64,000 bases of DNA from Deltaproteobacteria bacterium (GTDB lineage Bacteria > Desulfobacterota > Desulfomonilia > UBA1062), in the NCBI GenBank assembly GCA_018434685.1, contig JAHDOV010000021.1:1-64000 (forward strand), given 5' to 3'. Shown piece by piece: positions 34,477 to 43,101 of the stretch. The notes beneath the pieces were generated by a model that worked only from the letters and a program-made list of their open reading frames with translations, did not search any database and was not told the DNA's origin. The translations under genes were made by a program, and so were the position numbers. Each line of letters begins with the position of its first letter. Within the stretch, counting starts at the first letter, position 1.

Positions 34477-34758
34477 ATGATAAAATCATTTGCCTGCAGA
34501 GAAACGGAGAAAATATTCAACAGGGAGTTCTCGAGAAAGCTGCCGCGAGACATACAGAGGATTGCCTTACGAAAGCTCGCTTATGTTCATGCTGCAGGGA
34601 ATATGAATGACCTGAGAATTCCACCATCCAACTGCTTGGAGAAATTGAAGAAAGACCGGGAAGGTCAATACAGTATACGCATCAACGATCAATGGCGTAT
34701 CTGCTTTAAATGGGAAGAGAACAACGCCTATGAGGTGGAGATCGTAGACTATCATTGA
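34477..34758 (+). CDS. higB: HigB/RelE-type toxin
   Basis: A 93-residue RelE-superfamily mRNA interferase: KIFNREFSRKLPRDIQRIAL, LRIPPSNCLEKLKKDREG, YSIRINDQWRICFKWE and a terminal EIVDYH. The toxin-first order and the antitoxin with an XRE domain are typical of HigBA. ATG 34477 matches family N-termini. It has no Shine-Dalgarno and lies at the predicted transcription start, so it may be leaderless. higA follows after 12 nt. Confidence 0.93.
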   Translation: MIKSFACRETEKIFNREFSRKLPRDIQRIALRKLAYVHAAGNMNDLRIPPSNCLEKLKKDREGQYSIRINDQWRICFKWEENNAYEVEIVDYH

Positions 34759-34770
34759 AAGGAGTGAGCC

Positions 34771-35076
34771 ATGAGCGCAGAAAAAATGAAACCGATACAC
34801 CCGGGTGAGATCCTCATGGAGGAGTTCTTAAAGCCGATGGGTATCAGCCAGTATCGTTTAGCGAAAGATATCAGTGTGCCCGCGCGGAGAATAAATGAAA
34901 TAGTGCAGGGGAAGAGGTCCATTACAGCAGATACGGCCTTGAGGCTTGCGCGGTTTTTCGGCACCTCCCCGGAGTTGTGGGTAAGCCTGCAGGCCTATTA
35001 TGATCTCGAGATCACCAGGGATCAGTTGAACGGGCGGCTCGAGAGCGAGGTCAGGCCCTATGCAGTAAATGGATAA
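34771..35076 (+). CDS. higA: HigA-type antitoxin
   Basis: A 101-residue XRE-family antitoxin with KPIHPGEILMEEFLKPMGIS, the helix-turn-helix RLAKDISVPARRINEIVQGK and TALRLARFFGTSPELWVSLQ. It binds HigB and represses the operon. AAAGGAG precedes its ATG. The strong Shine-Dalgarno here, against none for the toxin, would give an excess of antitoxin. Confidence 0.94.
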   Translation: MSAEKMKPIHPGEILMEEFLKPMGISQYRLAKDISVPARRINEIVQGKRSITADTALRLARFFGTSPELWVSLQAYYDLEITRDQLNGRLESEVRPYAVNG

Positions 35077-35173
35077 TTTCTCTGGGCGGCATGTCAGCAG
35101 GATCAGATCCGAGGTTACACCCGCTTGTGACGTAATACCCTCATCAACTGGTCAGCAGGTCAATGAGCATGTT

Positions 35174-35185
35174 TTGACATGTCAA
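35174..35185. other. 12-bp perfect palindrome
   Basis: TTGACATGTCAA, extended imperfectly to ATGTT/ACAT on both sides. It lies in the 248-bp gap between higA and tRNA-Leu that otherwise holds nothing recognised. A protein-binding site is possible. Confidence 0.3.
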
Positions 35186-35324
35186 CATATGCCTGGACCA
35201 ACGAACCTTTAAGGCTCCAAAGAGAGTACGAAGAACGCAGAATTTCAGAGAACCCGTCACCCTGACGTATGTCACCCCTGTGTCCAGCAGGCAAATGAAT
35301 GAACTTGTGATAAGTTATGAAAAA

Positions 35325-35411
35325 TGGTGCCGGGAGGGGGACTTGAACCCCCACAGGTCTACACCTACTAGACCCTGAACCTAGCGCGTCTGCCAATTCC
35401 GCCATCCCGGC
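35325..35411 (-). tRNA. tRNA-Leu (CAG)
   Basis: An 87-nt class II tRNA with a long variable arm. The acceptor GCCGGGA pairs with TCCCGGC, the anticodon loop is TTCAGGG with anticodon CAG, and the T-arm contains GGTTCAAGTCC. CCA is encoded (35327-35325). Confidence 0.97.
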
Positions 35412-35444
35412 GCGCTTGCACTTGCATTGCTCAAGTGTTTCACC

Positions 35445-35473
35445 TATATAAATTTGAACCTTTTAAATGTCAA
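35445..35473 (-). promoter_or_regulatory. tRNA-Leu promoter
   Basis: TTGACA (35473-35468), 17-bp spacer, TATATA (35450-35445) on the minus strand. It lies within 40 bp of the divergent ribF start. Confidence 0.7.
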
Positions 35474-35481
35474 GGATGTAA

Positions 35482-36420
35482 ATGATGGAAGTAATTCGAA
35501 ATAATGATGCAATCGATCGGGCCCGATTCATCAGGCCCGTGGTAACCTTCGGGAATTTTGATGGATGTCATATCGGTCACCAGCTCATTTTTCAGAAGAC
35601 ACGCGCCCATGCATCACGCATCGGCGGGGTGTCTGTGGCGTATACCTTTGATCCACACCCGGCATCGGTTGTAAAGGGGGTCACCCCGCAGCTGATCTTT
35701 ACGCTGGAGGAGAAGATAGAGGCAATCCGCTGCATGAACATGGATTTCCTCGTCGTGGAACCGTTCACCCGGGAATTGGCAGACACCAACCCGGAGGACT
35801 TCGTGGAAGAGACCATCGTGAAGCGCCTGGGGGCTCAGGGCGTCGTGGTCGGTCATGACTTTGCGTTCGGGAAACGGGCGGCGGGCAACATCCCCTTCCT
35901 GCAGCGCATGGGTGCCGAGAAGGGTTTCTTCGTGGAGTGCGTGGACCCGGTCAGCTTCGAGGGCACCGTGGTGTCCAGCACGTGCATCAGGAGGATGATC
36001 CTTTCCGGTGATGTCTCGGGCGCGGCCCGGATCATGAAATACCCCTACCGGATCCATGGCCTCGTCGTGCACGGCATGGCCCGCGGCCGGCAGCTCGGCT
36101 TCCCCACCGCAAACGTGCAGCCGGACAAGAAACTCATTCCTGCCTACGGGGTGTATGCGGTGTATGTCCATGTTGGCGGGACACGGCTGGACGGCGTGGT
36201 GAACATCGGGAACAACCCGACCTTCGGCGATGTCGGTACCTCCATCGAGGCCTTTATCTTCGACCTCAATGACGATCTCTACGACAAGGAGATCACCGTG
36301 GAGTTCGTGGAGCATATCCGGGGAGAGATCAAGTTCGCGGATATCGAATATCTCATCGAGCAGATCAGGGCAGACTGTGCCCTTGCGAGGAAGATCCTTG
36401 GCAGAAGGAATGTTTCGTGA
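35482..36420 (+). CDS. ribF: bifunctional riboflavin kinase / FAD synthetase
   Basis: The 312-residue enzyme makes FMN and FAD. The N-terminal adenylyltransferase has FGNFDGCHIGHQ (HxGH motif). The C-terminal riboflavin kinase has GRQLGFPTANV, GVVNIGNNPTFG and IRGEIKF. AAGGA precedes the first of two ATGs (35482, 35485). The stop overlaps the next gene by 4 nt, implying coupling with the phosphoesterase. Confidence 0.95.
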   Translation: MMEVIRNNDAIDRARFIRPVVTFGNFDGCHIGHQLIFQKTRAHASRIGGVSVAYTFDPHPASVVKGVTPQLIFTLEEKIEAIRCMNMDFLVVEPFTRELADTNPEDFVEETIVKRLGAQGVVVGHDFAFGKRAAGNIPFLQRMGAEKGFFVECVDPVSFEGTVVSSTCIRRMILSGDVSGAARIMKYPYRIHGLVVHGMARGRQLGFPTANVQPDKKLIPAYGVYAVYVHVGGTRLDGVVNIGNNPTFGDVGTSIEAFIFDLNDDLYDKEITVEFVEHIRGEIKFADIEYLIEQIRADCALARKILGRRNVS

Positions 36421-37121
36421 GGATCTTTGCCATATCCGACCTGCACCTGTCTTTCGAGACGGACAAGCCCATGGATATCTTCGGGGAGGCCTGGAAGGAT
36501 CACCCCGCGCGTATCCGCCAGTACTGGCATGAGAACGTCAGAGATGACGACGTGGTGCTCATTCCCGGGGATATTTCGTGGGCCTTAAGGCTCGAGGAGG
36601 CGAAAAAGGATATTGCGTTCATCGACGGGCTGCCCGGCAGGAAGGTCATCATAAAGGGCAACCACGATTACTGGTGGTCGAGCCTGAGCAAGGTGAAAAA
36701 ATTCATGCCCGAGTCCATCATCCCGCTGCAGAATTCGGCCATTGTGCTGGGCGGCGTCGGTATCGCCGGCTCCCGGCTCTGGATCGACCCGGACCTCAGC
36801 CTGGAGAAGGCAACCCCGGAAGACAAGAAGATATGGGAGCGGGAGCTCCTGAGGCTGAAACAGTCGCTCGATGTCCTGCCCGGCGGGCTCGATACCAGGA
36901 TCATCATGACCCATTTCCCGCCCATCTCGCTGGAGGGCAGAGCGGGTAAATCCGTAGAAGTTGCCTCCCCCTACGGGTGCGATATCTGGGTGTTCGGCCA
37001 CATGCACCTGGGGAGCCTCGATTACGACGGATTCAATCGAACCATAGCCGATACCCGGTATGAATTCGTGTCGGCAGACTATCTCGGGTTCTGCCCAAAG
37101 CTCATCCTGGACGGGGTGTAG
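36417..37121 (+). CDS. metallophosphoesterase
   Basis: A calcineurin-type phosphoesterase of 234 residues with the full metal set: SDLHL near residue 7, GDISW, KGNHDYWW, THFPP and FGHMHLG. It resembles the stand-alone family found next to various housekeeping genes; the substrate is unknown. The start is GTG, overlapping the ribF stop as GTGA. Confidence 0.9.
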   Translation: MRIFAISDLHLSFETDKPMDIFGEAWKDHPARIRQYWHENVRDDDVVLIPGDISWALRLEEAKKDIAFIDGLPGRKVIIKGNHDYWWSSLSKVKKFMPESIIPLQNSAIVLGGVGIAGSRLWIDPDLSLEKATPEDKKIWERELLRLKQSLDVLPGGLDTRIIMTHFPPISLEGRAGKSVEVASPYGCDIWVFGHMHLGSLDYDGFNRTIADTRYEFVSADYLGFCPKLILDGV

Positions 37122-37199
37122 CGCAATTTTTTTGCTTGTATTGTGTGATGTTGTATGTGTATCTTACCAGCATAATTAATACGAAAACGAGGGAGGAAA

Positions 37200-37949
37200 A
37201 TGATTAAGAAGACGAAATTTTCAGGTTTGTCCCGTATAGAAAAATCGCCTGATATTCCTACGTTGGTCATGAACCAGATCATCGATCTCATTTCACAGGG
37301 CAAGCTGAGAATTGGAGACAAACTTCCCTCCGAACAGGAGATGACCGAGCTCTTCGGCATCAGCCGCATATCCCTGCGCGAGGCAATGAAACTGCTCGAG
37401 GCAAAGGGGTATATCGAATCGCGTGACCGCAAGGGCAAGTATGTCCGTTCGCTCACGGATAATGTCAAGTCCTCCATCGAGGATCTCATCGCCGTGGATC
37501 ATGAAAAGATATGGGAGCTTCTCGCAGTGAGAAGGCTGATAGATTCCGAGGCCGCATACCTGGCCGCGAAAAACGTCTCGAAGGAGCAGAAAAGGCGGTT
37601 CAAGAAACTCATCGACAGCATCGCCGATATCGGGGCAGACAGTGTGCTCACCTCCAAACAGGGCGGCAAGCTCTATTCCGACTTCTTCGACATCCTGGCG
37701 GACTCCACCAAGAACACCATCTTCGTCCACCTGCGCGACACCATCGCGCATGTACTCACCGGCGCGTTTCCCTACAGCCGGAAGAAACTCTCCAAAATCG
37801 ACAAGAGCTCGGGCGATATCGTGAATCAGATCTTCAAGATCTACGATGCCATTGAGCGGATGGATCATGACGCGGCCAAGGCTGCGACCATCGAGCATAT
37901 CGATTATATCGAGAAGTCCCTGCGCAAGGCGCTGAAAGAAGCAGAGTAG
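37200..37949 (+). CDS. GntR/FadR-family transcriptional regulator
   Basis: The 249-residue regulator has a winged helix (about 25-85; GDKLPSEQEMTELFGISRIS followed by LREAMKLLEAKGYI) and an all-helical FCD ligand domain. FCD regulators usually respond to organic acids. GAGGGAGG precedes the ATG. It stands alone with no linked metabolic gene, so the regulon cannot be guessed. Confidence 0.92.
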   Translation: MIKKTKFSGLSRIEKSPDIPTLVMNQIIDLISQGKLRIGDKLPSEQEMTELFGISRISLREAMKLLEAKGYIESRDRKGKYVRSLTDNVKSSIEDLIAVDHEKIWELLAVRRLIDSEAAYLAAKNVSKEQKRRFKKLIDSIADIGADSVLTSKQGGKLYSDFFDILADSTKNTIFVHLRDTIAHVLTGAFPYSRKKLSKIDKSSGDIVNQIFKIYDAIERMDHDAAKAATIEHIDYIEKSLRKALKEAE

Positions 37950-38146
37950 GGTTCTTAAGGGCAGGTTTGCGCCGCGGCTCCTCACGGCCTTGCCTGCAAC
38001 GTTTTCTTCCCGGTCGTTCCCTTACGGGCAGCGATCAGGAACTCATCATTGCCGGGGCATTGGTTGCGGCTGAGAAGCGCTCCTATAAGGGCTTTAACGT
38101 GTGCTCTTTGTTTTCGCAGTTCGGACTACAAAACTGAAGATGTCTT

Positions 38147-38164
38147 TGCCTAGCGCCCAGCGCC
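38147..38164 (-). repeat. stop-codon-associated GGCRCTGGGC repeat, copy 4
   Basis: On the minus strand GGCGCTGGGCGCTAGGCA begins 3 nt after the stop of the HAD gene. It is the shortest copy, in the same orientation relative to its gene as the others. Confidence 0.65.
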
Positions 38165-38167
38165 TCT

Positions 38168-38746
38168 CTACCCGTGATTCCAGTCGATCAATCCCGAGAT
38201 GTCATCCCAGGTTTTCACGACGGTAAAGGGGTGGGGCTGTCTGTTCCACGGCTGATCGAAGACGATGGGGGTGATGCCCTGCTCGGCGAGCAGGTGACAG
38301 GTGTCGAGCCGGTCATCCACAAAGTAGGAGATCTCCCGTTCCTTCAGTATGGGGAGCTTTGCGGCCGTATCTCCGGTGGCCATGATGTCGAGGGAGCCGG
38401 CATCAATCTGGGGCATGTTCTTTTCAAACCACAGTTCGACCGGACCGACCACGGGCCTTGCCGTAACGAGGAGCACTGGTTTGTTCCGGGAAATCCTCAT
38501 CAGGACATCGGCTGCGCCCGCATTGGGTTTCAGGTCGAATTCGTGCAGCGAGTAGGTGACCCGCTCTATGATTTCTTTGGCCTGCTCTGAACGCATGTCC
38601 ATAACCTTGAGGAATTCGTAGGTGGTAATATCCTCATAGTCGATATCCATATTATAGTCCGATCTGGCGATCTCGATGAACAGCCTGAAGGTGTTTGCCA
38701 CCACGCCGTCGAAATCAAAGGCGATCTCGTGAGGTAATATGTCCAT
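38168..38746 (-). CDS. HAD-superfamily hydrolase (5'-nucleotidase-like)
   Basis: The 192-residue protein has the HAD motifs AFDFDGVVANTF (motif I), LLVTARP (motif II), a Lys in KLPILKERE and YFVDDRLDTC (motif IV). It resembles the small NIF-like 5'-nucleotidase group. ATG 38746 starts just before motif I; an ATG at 38782 would add 12 residues, with AGGAG between the two, so the start is uncertain. Confidence 0.85.
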   Translation of the reverse strand: MDILPHEIAFDFDGVVANTFRLFIEIARSDYNMDIDYEDITTYEFLKVMDMRSEQAKEIIERVTYSLHEFDLKPNAGAADVLMRISRNKPVLLVTARPVVGPVELWFEKNMPQIDAGSLDIMATGDTAAKLPILKEREISYFVDDRLDTCHLLAEQGITPIVFDQPWNRQPHPFTVVKTWDDISGLIDWNHG

Positions 38747-38883
38747 GGTGAGTATTGCACTCCTTCCGGTGAAAGTTACCATGTCTTAACACAGGAGGAT
38801 TCAATATGGGAAGGATTCTCTTGAGTGCTGTCATTTAACTCCGAGAAAATTGAGCGCAGCCTGTATTTGTGGTTAAAAACCAG

Positions 38884-38911
38884 TTGACAAAAGGCGGAGA
38901 TAAGAGATAAC
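38884..38911 (+). promoter_or_regulatory. tRNA-Val (and probably thrS) promoter
   Basis: TTGACA (38884-38889) with GATAAC at 16 bp (38906-38911). No other promoter is visible between the tRNA and thrS. Confidence 0.5.
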
Positions 38912-38925
38912 GAGAGGGCAGTTAC

Positions 38926-39000
38926 AGGCACGTAGCTCAGGGGGAGAGCACCACCTTGACGCGGTGGGGGTCCAGGGTTCAAATCCCTGCGTGCCTACCA
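38926..39000 (+). tRNA. tRNA-Val (GAC)
   Basis: A 75-nt tRNA. The acceptor AGGCACG pairs with CGTGCCT, the anticodon stem CCACC/GGTGG encloses TTGACGC with anticodon GAC, and the T-arm has GGTTCAAATCC. CCA is encoded at 38998-39000. Nine T residues follow immediately (39001-39009), then the thrS Shine-Dalgarno. Confidence 0.96.
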
Positions 39001-39020
39001 TTTTTTTTTGTGGAGAACAT

Positions 39021-40907
39021 ATGCCCCAGATAACCGTTACCGTGGATGGAAATACCGCCACCACGGAAGGAACCATCATCAGGGATGTCATCAAGAATAA
39101 ACGTGTGGTTGCAGCCCGGGTAAACGGGGATCTTGTCGACCTCTCGGCACCCCTGTCCGATGGGCAGGCCATAGAAACCATTGATCTGGACTCTGATGAA
39201 GGGGTACACATCATCAGGCACTCCACCTCCCATGTCATGGCGGAGGCGGTCAAGCTCCTGTTCCCCGATGCCAGACCCACCATCGGGCCTTCCACCGAGG
39301 ACGGGTTCTATTACGATTTCGACCGGGCTGAGACATTTTCCTCGGAAGACCTGGAGAAGATAGAAAAGAAGATGGAGGAGCTCGTCTCACAGGATCTGCC
39401 CTTCATCAGGAAAGAGATGACCAGCCAGGACGCCATATCCTTCTTCAGGGAGAAGGGCGAGCCCTACAAGGTAGAGATCATCTCTGATCTCGGTGATGAT
39501 CTCGGCACGGTATCTCTCTACGAGCAGGGTACGTTTGTCGATCTGTGCCGCGGTCCGCATGTGCCCTCCACCGGATACCTCAAGGCGTTCAAGCTCTTGA
39601 GCGTTGCAGGTGCCTACTGGCGGGGTGATGAAAAGAACAAGATGCTCCAGCGGATCTACGGCACTGCGTTCAGTTCACCCAAGGCGCTCAAGCAGTACCT
39701 CAACTTCCTCGAAGAGGCCAGAAAGCGGGATCACCGGAAGCTCGGCAGGGAACTCGAGCTGTTCATGCAGTCCGATGACATCGGCCCGGGCATGATCGTA
39801 TACATGCCCAAGGGCGGCAGGCTTCGGACCCTGATCGAGGATTTCGAAAAGAAGATCCATTTCAAGAGGGGCTACGACATCGTCTACGGCCCAAGCATCC
39901 TCCGGGGGAAGCTCTGGGAGACCTCGGGCCACATGGACAACTACAAGGAAAACATGTACTTCACCGAGGTTGACGGCCAGCTCTACGGCATCAAGCCCAT
40001 GAACTGCCTCTCCCATATCCTCATATACAAGTCCAAGGTGCGCAGCTACCGCGATCTGCCCCTGAGGTATTTCGAACTGGGCAATGTCACCAGACACGAG
40101 AAGTCCGGGGTTATCCACGGCCTGATGCGGACAAGGCAGTTCACCCAGGACGATGCCCATATCTTCTGCCGTCCCGACCAGCTCATAGACGAGATCACCG
40201 CCATCATCAACCTGGTGGAAGAGGTCATGGCCATCTTCAACTTCGAGTATGAGATGGAGATAAGCACCCGGCCGGCGAAGTCGATCGGATCCGACGAGGA
40301 CTGGGAGATGGCGACCAAGGCCCTCATGGACTCGCTCGAGAAGAAGGGCCTGCCGTTCGAAATAAACGAGGGTGACGGGGCCTTCTACGGACCCAAGATC
40401 GATGTAAAGATCAAGGACGCCATCGGCAGGTCATGGCAGTGTGCAACCATACAGTGCGATTTTTCTCTGCCCGAGCGGTTTGATACGCACTATGTGGGCG
40501 CGGACGGGGGAAAGCACCGGCCGGTCATGCTCCACCGGGTCATTCTCGGTTCCATTGAACGGTTCATCGGTGTGCTCATTGAACATTTTGCAGGGGCATT
40601 CCCTGTGTGGATATCTCCGGTGCAGGCCGTAATCATGTGCATCACGGATGCGCAGGCAGGCTATGCGGAACAGGTGGCGGACGAGCTGAGGAAAAACGAT
40701 GTGCGCGTGGAACTCGACGTGCGCAACGAAAAGATCGGCTACAAGATCAGAGAGGCGCGTTTGCAGAAGGTTCCCTATATGATCGTGATTGGAGACAAGG
40801 AAATGGGCGATCAGACGATCACCGTGAGAGAACGCAGCGGCGAGCAGGAGACCATGACACTGGCAGAATTCACGGCAATAGTGAAAAATGCAGAGCCCGT
40901 GATCTAA
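39021..40907 (+). CDS. thrS: threonyl-tRNA synthetase
   Basis: A class II synthetase of 628 residues: N-terminal TGS domain ([19 protein letters not shown]), editing domain with [11 protein letters not shown], catalytic core with [10 protein letters not shown], motif 2 [13 protein letters not shown] and [17 protein letters not shown], and a C-terminal anticodon-binding domain. ATG 39021 has GGAG six bases upstream and lies only 20 nt after tRNA-Val. It leads the thrS-infC-rpmI-rplT-pheST cluster, a common bacterial order. Confidence 0.97.
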   Translation: MPQITVTVDGNTATTEGTIIRDVIKNKRVVAARVNGDLVDLSAPLSDGQAIETIDLDSDEGVHIIRHSTSHVMAEAVKLLFPDARPTIGPSTEDGFYYDFDRAETFSSEDLEKIEKKMEELVSQDLPFIRKEMTSQDAISFFREKGEPYKVEIISDLGDDLGTVSLYEQGTFVDLCRGPHVPSTGYLKAFKLLSVAGAYWRGDEKNKMLQRIYGTAFSSPKALKQYLNFLEEARKRDHRKLGRELELFMQSDDIGPGMIVYMPKGGRLRTLIEDFEKKIHFKRGYDIVYGPSILRGKLWETSGHMDNYKENMYFTEVDGQLYGIKPMNCLSHILIYKSKVRSYRDLPLRYFELGNVTRHEKSGVIHGLMRTRQFTQDDAHIFCRPDQLIDEITAIINLVEEVMAIFNFEYEMEISTRPAKSIGSDEDWEMATKALMDSLEKKGLPFEINEGDGAFYGPKIDVKIKDAIGRSWQCATIQCDFSLPERFDTHYVGADGGKHRPVMLHRVILGSIERFIGVLIEHFAGAFPVWISPVQAVIMCITDAQAGYAEQVADELRKNDVRVELDVRNEKIGYKIREARLQKVPYMIVIGDKEMGDQTITVRERSGEQETMTLAEFTAIVKNAEPVI

Positions 40908-40963
40908 TCTGTATTGACAACAAGCAAATCTCTAGGGTACATAAGCGCCTAATCTGAATATAT

Positions 40964-40976
40964 GGAGGATGTTATA
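40964..40976 (+). promoter_or_regulatory. infC ribosome binding site that fixes an AUA start
   Basis: GGAGG at 40964-40968 is five bases before ATA at 40974. The upstream ATG (40962) overlaps the Shine-Dalgarno itself and has none of its own. Confidence 0.65.
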
Positions 40977-41516
40977 GCTAAGAGTAGCTTTAGTTACGAT
41001 AATAAAGACAAGGACAAGATCAGGGTAAACAGACAGATCGTCTCGGAGAGCGTCCGGGTCATTTCCCCTGATGGCGAACAGCTTGGAATCATGACCGTTC
41101 CTGTTGCCATCGACAGGGCAAAAGAATACGGCATGGACTTGGTTGAGGTTGCTCCCAAGGCCACACCTCCTGTATGCCGCATCATGGAGTATGGCAAATA
41201 CAAGTACGAGAAGTCGAAAAAAGAGAGCATCGCCAAGAAGAAGCAGACAACGGTAGTCATCAAGGAAATAAAGTTCAGGCCAAAGACGGATGAGCATGAT
41301 TACCAGTTCAAGCTTCGGCATATCGTGAGATTTTTAGAGGAAAAAAACAAGGTTAAGGTCGTAATACGTTTCAGGGGAAGAGAGATCATACACATGGACA
41401 AGGGTCTGCAGATACTCCAGAGGGTGCGCGCAGAGATTGCTGAACTTGGAACTGCCGATAATGAGCCCAAGACTGAAGGTCGGACCATGATAATGATGTT
41501 GTCCCCGAAGGGATAG
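40974..41516 (+). CDS. infC: translation initiation factor IF-3
   Basis: IF-3 proofreads initiation and prevents premature subunit joining. From the AUA start the protein has 180 residues: N-domain with VRVISPDGEQLGIM and MDLVEVAPKATPPVCRIMEY, linker rich in Lys, and C-domain with FRPKTDEHDYQFKLRHIVRF. A non-AUG start is normal for infC, because IF-3 itself discriminates against such codons and so limits its own synthesis. The AUA variant is rarer than AUU. An ATG-based start would add four residues but lacks a Shine-Dalgarno. Confidence 0.92.
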   Translation: MAKSSFSYDNKDKDKIRVNRQIVSESVRVISPDGEQLGIMTVPVAIDRAKEYGMDLVEVAPKATPPVCRIMEYGKYKYEKSKKESIAKKKQTTVVIKEIKFRPKTDEHDYQFKLRHIVRFLEEKNKVKVVIRFRGREIIHMDKGLQILQRVRAEIAELGTADNEPKTEGRTMIMMLSPKG

Positions 41517-41529
41517 TAAGGAGCAGGAC

Positions 41530-41724
41530 ATGAAACTGAAGACGAACAGGAGCGCTGCAAAGAGATTCACGCGCACGGGGAGCGGGAAGGTGAAGAGGAA
41601 CAAGGCCTATGCGAGTCATCTCCTCTCATCGAAGACCACGAAACGCAAGCGGAACTTGAGAAAGTCAACCCTGGTTGATTCTGCGAATCTCAGCGGCGTA
41701 AAACGGATGTTGCCATATCTGTAA
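41530..41724 (+). CDS. rpmI: ribosomal protein L35
   Basis: A 64-residue basic protein with the L35 pattern MKLKTNRSAAKRFTRTGSGK and LRKSTLVDSANLSGVKRMLP. AAGGAG precedes the ATG. It stands between infC and rplT as expected. Confidence 0.97.
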   Translation: MKLKTNRSAAKRFTRTGSGKVKRNKAYASHLLSSKTTKRKRNLRKSTLVDSANLSGVKRMLPYL

Positions 41725-41737
41725 GGGGTAAAGAGAA

Positions 41738-42085
41738 ATGCGAGTTAAAAGAGGTGTAGTAGGTATCAAGAAGCGGAAGAAGCTTCACAAGCTTACAAAG
41801 GGCTTTGTCGGCGGCAGGAGAAATCTTATTCGCGCCGCAAGAGAGACCTTGAATAAAGGACTTGCCTATGCCTTCAGGGACAGGCGCCAGAAAAAGAGAG
41901 AATACAGAAGACTCTGGATTGCCCGGGTCAGCGCTGCCATACGGCAGAGGGGATATTCCTATTCACGGTTTATCCATTCCCTGAAGACCTCGGGTGTGGA
42001 TCTGGACAGAAAGGTTCTCGCCGAGATTGCGATCACCGATCCCGAGGGATTTACCTTCATCGCGAAAACCGTTTCCAAGTCATAG
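41738..42085 (+). CDS. rplT: ribosomal protein L20
   Basis: A 115-residue basic protein with MRVKRGVVGIKKRKKLHKLT, GFVGGRRNLIRAARE and the conserved YAFRDRRQKKREYRRLWIAR. L20 is an early 50S assembly protein and in many bacteria represses this operon by binding its mRNA; no L20-binding leader was recognised here. The stop is directly followed by pheS. Confidence 0.97.
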   Translation: MRVKRGVVGIKKRKKLHKLTKGFVGGRRNLIRAARETLNKGLAYAFRDRRQKKREYRRLWIARVSAAIRQRGYSYSRFIHSLKTSGVDLDRKVLAEIAITDPEGFTFIAKTVSKS

Positions 42086-43090
42086 ATGGAAAAGCAGCTC
42101 GAATCGTTGAAGCTCGCCTTTAGCGAGGAGTTGAATCTCGCAGGCGCACCTGAGGATCTCGAGCCCATGCGGGTCAAGTACCTGGGGAGAAAGGGTGCGC
42201 TCACCGGTATTCTCCGCCAGATGGGCTCTCTCGATCCGGAGGAACGGCCGAGAATCGGTTCTCTTTCCAACGAACTGAAGGTGTTCATGGAAGAGGCCCT
42301 CGCGAAGAAGCTCGAGGGCCTGCAGACCCATTCTGTCTTCAAGGGCATCGACGTGACCCTGCCAGGCAGGGCTCCGAGAAAAGGCAGCATCCATATCATC
42401 AATCAGGTTGTCAGGGAGCTCGAGGATATCTTCCTCAGCCTGGGGTTCAACATTGCCTCCGGTCCCGAGGTGGAAGACGACTACCACAACTTCGAGGCAC
42501 TCAATATACCCGAACACCATCCTGCCCGCGATATGCAGGACACGTTCTATTTCACCAGCGACGTCCTGCTGAGGACCCACACATCCCCGGTTCAGATCAG
42601 GGTGATGGAGTCGAGCGGGCTGCCTGTGCGGATCATTGCGCCGGGCAAGGTGTACCGGTGCGATTCCGACGTGAGCCATACCCCCATGTTCCATCAGATC
42701 GAGGGGCTGTGGGTGGAAGAGGGGATCACCTTCAGACACCTCAAAGGCGTGCTCAATGAATTCATCCGCAAACTGTTCGGCCCGGATATCCCGCTGAGGT
42801 TCCGGCCGTCGTTCTTCCCGTTCACCGAGCCTTCTGCCGAGGTGGATATGGGGTGCATCATCTGCAAGGGAAAAGGCTGCCGGGTGTGCAAGAATTCCGG
42901 CTGGCTGGAGATCCTCGGCTGCGGCATGGTGGACCCGGAGGTATATAAATATGTGGATATCGACCCTGAGACCGTGACCGGCTTTGCCTTCGGCCTCGGA
43001 GTCGAACGCGTTGCCATGCTCAAGTACGGCATCGACGACATCCGCATGTTCTTCGAGAATGACCTGAGATTCCTGAAGCAGTTTTCCTAA
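42086..43090 (+). CDS. pheS: phenylalanyl-tRNA synthetase alpha subunit
   Basis: The catalytic class II subunit, 334 residues. It begins with a coiled-coil tRNA-binding arm, followed by SHTPMFHQIEGLWVEEG, FTEPSAEVDMGC and the motif 3 region GFAFGLGVERVAMLKYGIDD. The ATG follows the rplT stop with no gap, so translation probably depends on upstream ribosomes. pheT begins 11 nt later. Confidence 0.97.
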   Translation: MEKQLESLKLAFSEELNLAGAPEDLEPMRVKYLGRKGALTGILRQMGSLDPEERPRIGSLSNELKVFMEEALAKKLEGLQTHSVFKGIDVTLPGRAPRKGSIHIINQVVRELEDIFLSLGFNIASGPEVEDDYHNFEALNIPEHHPARDMQDTFYFTSDVLLRTHTSPVQIRVMESSGLPVRIIAPGKVYRCDSDVSHTPMFHQIEGLWVEEGITFRHLKGVLNEFIRKLFGPDIPLRFRPSFFPFTEPSAEVDMGCIICKGKGCRVCKNSGWLEILGCGMVDPEVYKYVDIDPETVTGFAFGLGVERVAMLKYGIDDIRMFFENDLRFLKQFS

Positions 43091-43101
43091 AGGGACAGAT
43101 C

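Noticed and set aside
40962-40964. ATG start for infC
   Set aside because: The ATG overlaps GGAGG and has no Shine-Dalgarno of its own, while ATA 40974 is correctly spaced.
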